In this document: one piece after another, positions 54,020 to 64,000 of the stretch
How positions within the stretch are numbered: position 1 is the first letter of the stretch
How the letters are laid out: every line of letters begins with the position of its first letter
NCBI GenBank assembly: GCA_964057225.1
Contig: OZ059895.1
Span: 21,586,688-21,650,687, forward strand
Length of the DNA stretch: 64,000 bases
DNA from: Auanema rhodensis
Taxonomy: Eukaryota; Nematoda; Chromadorea; Rhabditida; Rhabditidae
Direction: 5' to 3'
Translations under genes and position numbers: made by a program
Notes under the pieces: generated by a model
Database searches by the model: none
What the model saw: the letters and a program-made list of their open reading frames with translations, nothing else
What the model was told of the DNA's origin: nothing

Positions 54020-56827
54020 AAAATTTTTGTCAAAATGTTTTTGGAAGCAATGTTGAGTGTACATGGAAACTCAACATACACTAATGCATCATTTTTCAAA
54101 CGATCATAACTAATTTCTGTATTGAGCGTTTCTCAATGTAGTATAGTGCATTCGATGCGGATTTTTAAGCTGCGTCGATCTGTGTTATCAGATTTGCTCT
54201 AGCTTAAAAATGCACCGAGATATCAACTGATATATGTTCACACTTATATCCTCGATTTTCACCCTGAAGAAATTATTTTTTCGTTGAATAACATTGTCCA
54301 TCGTCTTTGCCTTGAAAAAAGGAATCTAAAAACATCTACTTCTTGCTAAATTATTTTGAAATTTTTCGAAAAAATTTTTGTCAAAATGTTTTTGGAAGCA
54401 ATGTTGAGTGTACATGGAAACTCAACATACACTAATGCATCATTTTTCAAACGATCATAACTAATTTTTGTATTGAGCGTTTCTCAATGTAGTATAGTGC
54501 ATTCGATGCGGATTTTTAAGCTGCGTCGATCTGTGTTATCAGATTTGCGCTAGCTTAAAAATGCACCGAGATATCAACTGATATAAGTTCACACTTATAT
54601 CCTGGATTTTCACCCTGAAGAAATTATTTTTTCGTTGAATAACATTGTCCATCGTCTTTGCCTTGAAAAAAGGAATCTAAAAACATCTACTTCTTGCTAA
54701 ATTATTTTGAAATTTTTCGAAAAAATTTTTGTCAAAATGTTTTTGGAAGCAATGTTGAGTGTACATGGAAACTCAACATACACTAATGCATCATTTTTCA
54801 AACGATCATAACTAATTTCTGTATTGAGCGTTTCTCAATGTAGTATAGTGCATTCGATGCGGATTTTTAAGCTGCGTCGATCTGTGTTATCAGATTTGCG
54901 CTAGCTTAAAAATGCACCGAGATATCAACTGATATATGTTCACACTTATATCCTCGATTTTCACCCTGAAGAAATTATTTTTTCGTTGAATAACATTGTC
55001 CATCGTCTTTGCCTTGAAAAAAGGAATCTAAAAACATCTACTTCTTGCTAAATTATTTTGAAATTTTTCGAAAAAATTTTTGTCAAAATGTTTTTGGAAG
55101 CAATGTTGAGTGTACATGGAAACTCAACATACACTAATGCATCATTTTTCAAACGATCATAACTAATTTTTGTATTAAGCGTTTCTCAATGTAGTATAGT
55201 GCATTCGATGCGGATTTTTAAGCTGCGTCGATCTGTGTTATCAGATTTGCGCTAGCTTAAAAATGCACCGAGATATCAACTGATATAAGTTCACACTTAG
55301 ATCCTCGATTTTCACCCTGAAGAATTAATTTTTTCGTTGAATAACAATGTCCATCGTCTTTGCCTTGAAAAAAGAAATCTAAAAACATCTACTTCTTGCT
55401 AAATTATTTTGAAATTTTTCGAAAAAATTTTTGTCAAAATGTTTTTGGAAGCAATGTTGAGTGTACATGGAAACTCAACATACACTAATGCATCAATTTT
55501 CAAACGATCATAACTAATTTTTGTATTGAGCGTTTCTCAGTGTAGTATAGTGCATTCGATGCGGATTTTTAAGCTGCGTCGATCTGTGTTATCAGATTTG
55601 CGCTAGCTTAAAAATGCACCGAGATATCAACTGATATATGTTCACACTTATATCCTCGATTTTCACCCTGAAGAAATTATTTTTTCGTTGAATAACATTG
55701 TCCATCGTCTTTGCCTTGAAAAAAGAAATCTAAAAACATCTACTTCTTGCTAAATTATTTTGAAATTTTTCGAAAAAATTTTTGTCAAAATGTTTTTGGA
55801 AGCAATGTTGAGTGTACATGGAAACTCAACATACACTAATGCATCAATTTTCAAACGATCATAACTAATTTTTGTATTGAGCGTTTCTCAGTGTAGTATA
55901 GTGCATTCGATGCGGATTTTTAAGCTGCGTCGATCTGTGTTATCAGATTTGCGCTAGCTTAAAAATGCACCGAGATATCAACTGATATAAGTTCACACTT
56001 AGATCCTCGATTTTCACCCTGAAGAATTAATTTTTTCGTTGAATAACAATGTCCATCGTCTTTGCCTTAAAAAAAGAAATCTAAAAACATCTACTTCTTG
56101 CTAAATTATTTTGAAATTTTTCGAAAAAATTTTTGTCAAAATGTTTTTGGAAGCAATGTTGAGTGTACATGGAAACTCAACATACACTAATGCATCATTT
56201 TTCAAACGATCATAACTAATTTTTGTATTGAGCGTTTCTCAGTGTAGTATAGTGCATTCGATGCGGATTTTTAAGCTGCGTCGATCTGTGTTATCAGATT
56301 TGCGCTAGCTTAAAAATGCACCGAGATATCAACTGATATATGTTCACACTTATATCCTCGATTTTCACCCTGAAGAAATTATTTTTTCGTTGAATAACAT
56401 TGTCCATCGTCTTTGCCTTGAAAAAAGGAATCTAAAAACATCTACTTCTTGCTAAATTATTTTGAAATTTTTCGAAAAAATTTTTGTCAAAATGTTTTTG
56501 GAAGCAATGTTGAGTGTACATGGAAACTCAACATACACTAATGCATCATTTTTCAAACGATCATAACTAATTTTTGTATTGAGCGTTTCTCAATGTAGTA
56601 TAGTGCATTCGATGCGGATTTTTAAGCTGCGTCGATCTGTGTTATCAGATTTGCGCTAGCTTAAAAATGCACCGAGATATCAACTGATATATGTTCACAC
56701 GTATATCCTGGATTTTCACCCTGAAGAAATTATTTTTTCGTTGAATAACATTGTCCATCGTCTTTGCCTTGAAAAAAGGAATCTAAAAACATCTACTTCT
56801 TGCTAAATTATTTTGAAATTTTTCGAA
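54020..56827 (+). repeat. Eight-unit higher-order repeat, copy 1 (2,808 bp)
   Basis: The marker order is: TTGCTCTAGC; CCTGGATT; TTTCTGTATTGAG; CTTAGATCC with AACAATG; ATGCATCAATTTT with GATATATGTTC; ATGCATCAATTTT with CTTAGATCC; TCTCAGTG with GATATATGTTC; then CACACGTATATCC with AAAAAACTTTTG. The same order follows at 56828-59635, offset exactly 8 x 351. The first half of the first unit differs between copies (TTTCTGTATTGAG at 54,115, TTTTTGTATTAAG at 56,923), so the edge lies inside a unit. Confidence 0.82.
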
Positions 56828-59635
56828 AAAACTTTTGTCAAAATGTTTTTGGAAGCAATGTTGAGTGTACATGGAAACTCAACATACACTAATGCATCAT
56901 TTTTCAAACGATCATAACTAATTTTTGTATTAAGCGTTTCTCAATGTAGTATAGTGCATTCGATGCGGATTTTTAAGCTGCGTCGATCTGTGTTATCAGA
57001 TTTGCTCTAGCTTAAAAATGCACCGAGATATCAACTGATATATGTTCACACTTATATCCTCGATTTTCACCCTGAAGAAATTATTTTTTCGTTGAATAAC
57101 ATTGTCCATCGTCTTTGCCTTGAAAAAAGGAATCTAAAAACATCTACTTCTTGCTAAATTATTTTGAAATTTTTCGAAAAAATTTTTGTCAAAATGTTTT
57201 TGGAAGCAATGTTGAGTGTACATGGAAACTCAACATACACTAATGCATCATTTTTCAAACGATCATAACTAATTTTTGTATTGAGCGTTTCTCAATGTAG
57301 TATAGTGCATTCGATGCGGATTTTTAAGCTGCGTCGATCTGTGTTATCAGATTTGCGCTAGCTTAAAAATGCACCGAGATATCAACTGATATAAGTTCAC
57401 ACTTATATCCTGGATTTTCACCCTGAAGAAATTATTTTTTCGTTGAATAACATTGTCCATCGTCTTTGCCTTGAAAAAAGGAATCTAAAAACATCTACTT
57501 CTTGCTAAATTATTTTGAAATTTTTCGAAAAAATTTTTGTCAAAATGTTTTTGGAAGCAATGTTGAGTGTACATGGAAACTCAACATACACTAATGCATC
57601 ATTTTTCAAACGATCATAACTAATTTCTGTATTGAGCGTTTCTCAATGTAGTATAGTGCATTCGATGCGGATTTTTAAGCTGCGTCGATCTGTGTTATCA
57701 GATTTGCGCTAGCTTAAAAATGCACCGAGATATCAACTGATATATGTTCACACTTATATCCTCGATTTTCACCCTGAAGAAATTATTTTTTCGTAGAATA
57801 ACATTGTCCATCGTCTTTGCCTTGAAAAAAGGAATCTAAAAACATCTACTTCTTGCTAAATTATTTTGAAATTTTTCGAAAAAATTTTTGTCAAAATGTT
57901 TTTGGAAGCAATGTTGAGTGTACATGGAAACTCAACATACACTAATGCATCATTTTTCAAACGATCATAACTAATTTTTGTATTAAGCGTTTCTCAATGT
58001 AGTATAGTGCATTCGATGCGGATTTTTAAGCTGCGTCGATCTGTGTTATCAGATTTGCGCTAGCTTAAAAATGCACCGAGATATCAACTGATATAAGTTC
58101 ACACTTAGATCCTCGATTTTCACCCTGAAGAATTAATTTTTTCGTTGAATAACAATGTCCATCGTCTTTGCCTTGAAAAAAGAAATCTAAAAACATCTAC
58201 TTCTTGCTAAATTATTTTGAAATTTTTCGAAAAAATTTTTGTCAAAATGTTTTTGGAAGCAATGTTGAGTGTACATGGAAACTCAACATACACTAATGCA
58301 TCAATTTTCAAACGATCATAACTAATTTTTGTATTGAGCGTTTCTCAGTGTAGTATAGTGCATTCGATGCGGATTTTTAAGCTGCGTCGATCTGTGTTAT
58401 CAGATTTGCGCTAGCTTAAAAATGCACCGAGATATCAACTGATATATGTTCACACTTATATCCTCGATTTTCACCCTGAAGAAATTATTTTTTCGTTGAA
58501 TAACATTGTCCATCGTCTTTGCCTTGAAAAAAGAAATCTAAAAACATCTACTTCTTGCTAAATTATTTTGAAATTTTTCGAAAAAATTTTTGTCAAAATG
58601 TTTTTGGAAGCAATGTTGAGTGTACATGGAAACTCAACATACACTAATGCATCAATTTTCAAACGATCATAACTAATTTTTGTATTGAGCGTTTCTCAGT
58701 GTAGTATAGTGCATTCGATGCGGATTTTTAAGCTGCGTCGATCTGTGTTATCAGATTTGCGCTAGCTTAAAAATGCACCGAGATATCAACTGATATAAGT
58801 TCACACTTAGATCCTCGATTTTCACCCTGAAGAATTAATTTTTTCGTTGAATAACAATGTCCATCGTCTTTGCCTTAAAAAAAGAAATCTAAAAACATCT
58901 ACTTCTTGCTAAATTATTTTGAAATTTTTCGAAAAAATTTTTGTCAAAATGTTTTTGGAAGCAATGTTGAGTGTACATGGAAACTCAACATACACTAATG
59001 CATCATTTTTCAAACGATCATAACTAATTTTTGTATTGAGCGTTTCTCAGTGTAGTATAGTGCATTCGATGCGGATTTTTAAGCTGCGTCGATCTGTGTT
59101 ATCAGATTTGCGCTAGCTTAAAAATGCACCGAGATATCAACTGATATATGTTCACACTTATATCCTCGATTTTCACCCTGAAGAAATTATTTTTTCGTTG
59201 AATAACATTGTCCATCGTCTTTGCCTTGAAAAAAGGAATCTAAAAACATCTACTTCTTGCTAAATTATTTTGAAATTTTTCGAAAAAATTTTTGTCAAAA
59301 TGTTTTTGGAAGCAATGTTGAGTGTACATGGAAACTCAACATACACTAATGCATCATTTTTCAAACGATCATAACTAATTTTTGTATTGAGCGTTTCTCA
59401 ATGTAGTATAGTGCATTCGATGCGGATTTTTAAGCTGCGTCGATCTGTGTTATCAGATTTGCGCTAGCTTAAAAATGCACCGAGATATCAACTGATATAT
59501 GTTCACACGTATATCCTGGATTTTCACCCTGAAGAAATTATTTTTTCGTTGAATAACATTGTCCATCGTCTTTGCCTTGAAAAAAGGAATCTAAAAACAT
59601 CTACTTCTTGCTAAATTATTTTGAAATTTTTCGAA
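56828..59635 (+). repeat. Eight-unit higher-order repeat, copy 2
   Basis: Second copy of the preceding block. A private TTCGTAGAATAAC at about 57,794 is one of very few differences seen. A four-unit core of the block (57881-59284) is present a third time at 61391-62794, so this core has been amplified to three copies within 8 kb. Confidence 0.82.
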
Positions 59636-60337
59636 AAAACTTTTGTCAAAATGTTTTTGGAAGCAATGTTGAGTGTACATGGAAACTCAACATACACTAA
59701 TGCATCATTTTTCAAACGATCATAACTAATTTTTGTATTAAGCGTTTCTCAATGTAGTATAGTGCATTCGATGCGGATTTTTAAGCTGCGTCGATCTGTG
59801 TTATCAGATTTGCGCTAGCTTAAAAATGCACCGAGATATCAACTGATATATGTTCACACGTATATCCTGGATTTTCACCCTGAAGAAATTATTTTTTCGT
59901 TGAATAACATTGTCCATCGTCTTTGCCTTGAAAAAAGGAATCTAAAAACATCTACTTCTCGCTAAATTATTTTGAAATTTTTCGAAAAAATTTTTGTCAA
60001 AATGTTTTTGGAAGCAATGTTGAGTGTACATGGAAACTCAACATACACTAATGCATCATTTTTCAAACGATCATAACTAATTTTTGTATTAAGCGTTTCT
60101 CAATGTAGTATAGTGCATTCGATGCGGATTTTTAAGCTGCGTCGATCTGTGTTATCAGATTTGCACTAGCTGAAAAATGCACCGAGATATCAACTGATAT
60201 ATGTTCACACTTATATCCTCGATTTTCACCCTGAAGAAATTATTTTTTCGTTGAATAACATTGTCCATCGTCTTTGCCTTGAAAAAAGGAATCTAAAAAC
60301 ATCTACTTCTTGCTAAATTATTTTGAAATTTTTCGAA

Positions 60338-63300
60338 AAAGTTTTTGTCAAAATGTTTTTGGAAGCAATGTTGAGTGTACATGGAAACTCAACATACACT
60401 AATGCATCATTTTTCAAACGATCATAACTAATTTTTGTATTGAGCGTTTCTCAATGTAGTATAGTGCATTCGATGCGGATTTTTAAGCTGCGTCGATCTG
60501 TGTTATCAGATTTGCGCTAGCTTAAAAATGCACCGAGATATCAACTGATATATGTTCACACTTATATCCTCGATTTTCACCCTGAAGAAATTATTTTTTC
60601 GTTGAATAACATTGTCCATCGTCTTTGCCTTGAAAAAATGAATCTAAAAACATCTACTTCTTGCTAAATTATTTTGAAATTTTTCGAAAAAATTTTTGTC
60701 AAAATGTTTTTGGAAGCAATGTTGAGTGTACATGGAAACTCAACATACACTAATGCATCATTTTTCAAACGATCATAACTAATTTTTGTATTAAGCGTTT
60801 CTCAATGTAGTATAGTGCATTCGATGCGGATTTTTAAGCTGCGTCGATCTGTGTTATCAGATTTGCGCTAGCTTAAAAATGCACCGAGATATCAACTGAT
60901 ATAAGTTCACACTTAGATCCTCGATTTTCACCCTGAAGAATTAATTTTTTCGTTGAATAACAATGTCCATCGTCTTTGCCTTGAAAAAAGAAATCTAAAA
61001 ACATCTACTTCTTGCTAAATTATTTTGAAATTTTTCGAAAAAATTTTTGTCAAAATGTTTTTGGAAGCAATGTTGAGTGTACATGGAAACTCAACATACA
61101 CTAATGCATCAATTTTCAAACGATCATAACTAATTTTTGTATTGAGCGTTTCTCAATGTAGTATAGTGCATTCGATGCGGATTTTTAAGCTGCGTCGATC
61201 TGTGTTATCAGATTTGCGCTAGCTTAAAAATGCACCGAGATATCAACTGATATAAGTTCACACTTAGATCCTCGATTTTCACCCTGAAGAAATTATTTTT
61301 TCGTTGAATAACATTGTCCATCGTCTTTGCCTTGAAAAAAGGAATCTAAAAACATCTACTTCTTGCTAAATTATTTTGAAATTTTTCGAAAAAATTTTTG
61401 TCAAAATGTTTTTGGAAGCAATGTTGAGTGTACATGGAAACTCAACATACACTAATGCATCATTTTTCAAACGATCATAACTAATTTTTGTATTAAGCGT
61501 TTCTCAATGTAGTATAGTGCATTCGATGCGGATTTTTAAGCTGCGTCGATCTGTGTTATCAGATTTGCGCTAGCTTAAAAATGCACCGAGATATCAACTG
61601 ATATAAGTTCACACTTAGATCCTCGATTTTCACCCTGAAGAATTAATTTTTTCGTTGAATAACAATGTCCATCGTCTTTGCCTTGAAAAAAGAAATCTAA
61701 AAACATCTACTTCTTGCTAAATTATTTTGAAATTTTTCGAAAAAATTTTTGTCAAAATGTTTTTGGAAGCAATGTTGAGTGTACATGGAAACTCAACATA
61801 CACTAATGCATCAATTTTCAAACGATCATAACTAATTTTTGTATTGAGCGTTTCTCAGTGTAGTATAGTGCATTCGATGCGGATTTTTAAGCTGCGTCGA
61901 TCTGTGTTATCAGATTTGCGCTAGCTTAAAAATGCACCGAGATATCAACTGATATATGTTCACACTTATATCCTCGATTTTCACCCTGAAGAAATTATTT
62001 TTTCGTTGAATAACATTGTCCATCGTCTTTGCCTTGAAAAAAGAAATCTAAAAACATCTACTTCTTGCTAAATTATTTTGAAATTTTTCGAAAAAATTTT
62101 TGTCAAAATGTTTTTGGAAGCAATGTTGAGTGTACATGGAAACTCAACATACACTAATGCATCAATTTTCAAACGATCATAACTAATTTTTGTATTGAGC
62201 GTTTCTCAGTGTAGTATAGTGCATTCGATGCGGATTTTTAAGCTGCGTCGATCTGTGTTATCAGATTTGCGCTAGCTTAAAAATGCACCGAGATATCAAC
62301 TGATATAAGTTCACACTTAGATCCTCGATTTTCACCCTGAAGAATTAATTTTTTCGTTGAATAACAATGTCCATCGTCTTTGCCTTAAAAAAAGAAATCT
62401 AAAAACATCTACTTCTTGCTAAATTATTTTGAAATTTTTCGAAAAAATTTTTGTCAAAATGTTTTTGGAAGCAATGTTGAGTGTACATGGAAACTCAACA
62501 TACACTAATGCATCATTTTTCAAACGATCATAACTAATTTTTGTATTGAGCGTTTCTCAGTGTAGTATAGTGCATTCGATGCGGATTTTTAAGCTGCGTC
62601 GATCTGTGTTATCAGATTTGCGCTAGCTTAAAAATGCACCGAGATATCAACTGATATATGTTCACACTTATATCCTCGATTTTCACCCTGAAGAAATTAT
62701 TTTTTCGTTGAATAACATTGTCCATCGTCTTTGCCTTGAAAAAAGGAATCTAAAAACATCTACTTCTTGCTAAATTATTTTGAAATTTTTCGAAAAAATT
62801 TTTGTCAAAATGTTTTTGGAAGCAATGTTGAGTGTACATGGAAACTCAACATACACTAATGCATCATTTTTCAAACGATCATAACTAATTTTTGTATTGA
62901 GCGTTTCTCAATGTAGTATAGTGCATTCGATGCGGATTTTTAAGCTGCGTCGATCTGTGTTATCAGATTTGCGCTAGCTTAAAAATGCACCGAGATATCA
63001 ACTGATATATGTTCACACTTATATCCTCGATTTTCACCCTGAAGAAATTATTTTTTCGTTGAATAACATTGTCCATCGTCTTTGCCTTGAAAAAATGAAT
63101 CTAAAAACATCTACTTCTTGCTAAATTATTTTGAAATTTTTCGAAAAAATTTTTGTCAAAATGTTTTTGGAAGCAATGTTGAGTGTACATGGAAACTCAA
63201 CATACACTAATGCATCATTTTTCAAACGATCATAACTAATTTTTGTATTAAGCGTTTCTCAATGTAGTATAGTGCATTCGATGCGGATTTTTAAGCTGCG

Positions 63301-64000
63301 TCGATCTGTGTTATCAGATTTGCGCTAGCTTAAAAATGCACCGAGATATCAACTGATATAAGTTCACACTTAGATCCTCGATTTTCACCCTGAAGAATTA
63401 ATTTTTTCGTTGAATAACAATGTCCATCGTCTTTGCCTTGAAAAAAGAAATCTAAAAACATCTACTTCTTGCTAAATTATTTTGAAATTTTTCGAAAAAA
63501 TTTTTGTCAAAATGTTTTTGGAAGCAATGTTGAGTGTACATGGAAACTCAACATACACTAATGCATCAATTTTCAAACGATCATAACTAATTTTTGTATT
63601 GAGCGTTTCTCAATGTAGTATAGTGCATTCGATGCGGATTTTTAAGCTGCGTCGATCTGTGTTATCAGATTTGCGCTAGCTTAAAAATGCACCGAGATAT
63701 CAACTGATATAAGTTCACACTTAGATCCTCGATTTTCACCCTGAAGAAATTATTTTTTCGTTGAATAACATTGTCCATCGTCTTTGCCTTGAAAAAAGGA
63801 ATCTAAAAACATCTACTTCTTGCTAAATTATTTTGAAATTTTTCGAAAAAATTTTTGTCAAAATGTTTTTGGAAGCAATGTTGAGTGTACATGGAAACTC
63901 AACATACACTAATGCATCATTTTTCAAACGATCATAACTAATTTTTGTATTAAGCGTTTCTCAATGTAGTATAGTGCATTCGATGCGGATTTTTAAGCTG
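60338..64000 (+). repeat. Seven-unit higher-order repeat running off the window
   Basis: The unit at 60338 carries the private GAAAAAATGAATC and is followed by units with CTTAGATCC, ATGCATCAATTTT with CTTAGATCC, and again CTTAGATCC. The same series begins at 62795 (second GAAAAAATGAATC near 63,089), 2,457 bp or 7 units later, and continues to the window end. By eye 60338-61543 and 62795-64000 are the same. The second copy is cut by the window edge. Confidence 0.78.
63848..64000 (+). repeat. Truncated last unit
   Basis: The window stops 153 bases into a unit, in GATTTTTAAGCTG. This is the sequence boundary, not a biological end: the unit shows no degeneration and its variants (ATGCATCATT, GTATTAAG) are those expected from the seven-unit repeat it belongs to. 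Confidence 0.9.

Larger units (their letters stand above)
1..64000 (+). repeat. Satellite DNA array, ~351-bp unit, 182 full copies plus one partial
   Basis: The block AAAATTTTTGTCAAAATG recurs every 350-352 bp across the whole window, always on the + strand, with no gap, inversion or foreign insert. Boundaries fall at 1, 351, 702, 1053, 1404, 1755, 2105 and so on to 63,848. Counting units by length (43 of 350, 131 of 351, 8 of 352) reproduces the last boundary exactly, so the register is secure. Copies differ from one another at a limited set of recurring diagnostic sites, not at random, which is the signature of unequal exchange and gene conversion. G+C is 31 % in the unit at 351-701. Both ends of the window lie inside the array, so its true length is unknown. 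Such arrays are usually heterochromatic; whether this one is centromeric cannot be read from the sequence. Confidence 0.98.
41384..64000 (+). repeat. Domain B: homogeneous 351-bp satellite (64 full units and a partial)
   Basis: From the unit starting at 41,384 the sequence changes type. All 64 complete units are exactly 351 bp (63,848 minus 41,384 is 64 x 351). Most carry GAAGAAATTATT, CTTCTTGCTAAATTATTTTG and ATGCATCATT, and alternate GTATTAAG with GTATTGAG. Domain-specific variants include GATATATGTTC (30 units), CTTAGATCC (11 units), CCTGGATT, ATGCATCAATTTT and TTTCTGTATTGAG. The variants cluster towards the right end (53-64 kb), where they form recognisable higher-order blocks. There is no gene in this domain. 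The CTATAAAG, CTTTTGCTAGATT and TAGCGTAAAA forms common in domain A are absent. Confidence 0.88.

Noticed and set aside
1-64000. CRISPR array
   Set aside because: The repeat is one contiguous ~351-bp unit without unique spacers, so it has satellite architecture and no short direct repeats separated by variable spacers.

Overview
The whole window is one uninterrupted satellite DNA array. A unit of about 351 bp is repeated head to tail from the first base to the last, always in the same orientation. I placed every unit boundary by hand at the conserved AAAATTTTTGTCAAAATG block. This gives 182 complete units (1-63,847) and a truncated 183rd (63,848-64,000). Unit lengths are 350 bp (43 units), 351 bp (131) and 352 bp (8), and these sum exactly to 63,847. 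I found no protein gene, tRNA, rRNA, transposable element, CRISPR array or unique spacer on either strand.

The organism is a eukaryote, because tens of kilobases of near-identical nucleosome-scale repeats are typical of centromeric, pericentromeric or other constitutive heterochromatin. The unit is AT-rich: a hand count of unit 351-701 gives 109 G+C in 351, or 31 %. The same unit has 12 CpG, more than its composition predicts, which argues against a heavily CpG-methylated vertebrate or plant genome. An invertebrate such as an insect would fit, but I do not recognise the family and this is only an inference.

The array has two domains. Domain A (1-41,383, 118 units) is a patchwork of subfamilies that differ mainly in the last third of the unit: a 350-bp type, a 351-bp type with CTAAATTATATTG, a 351-bp type with GATAAATTATTTTA and a 352-bp type. 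They are arranged in higher-order blocks of 2 to 10 units that have been duplicated locally, the clearest being a 10-unit tandem duplication at 9,657-16,665. Domain B (41,384-64,000, 64 full units) begins abruptly. Every full unit is exactly 351 bp and most carry GAAGAAATTATT and CTTCTTGCTAAATT. It has its own block duplications: 3, 4, 8 and 7 units, and a rare marker pair 16 units apart.

Each unit contains a 9-bp-stem inverted repeat near its start that is almost invariant, a second 9-bp inverted repeat near its middle, and an A/T palindrome at the unit junction. The second inverted repeat is intact in nearly all of domain A but broken in 43 of 64 domain B units, by mutations in one arm or the other. 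No previously undescribed gene system is visible. The interest lies in the higher-order architecture, the domain switch and the conserved dyads.
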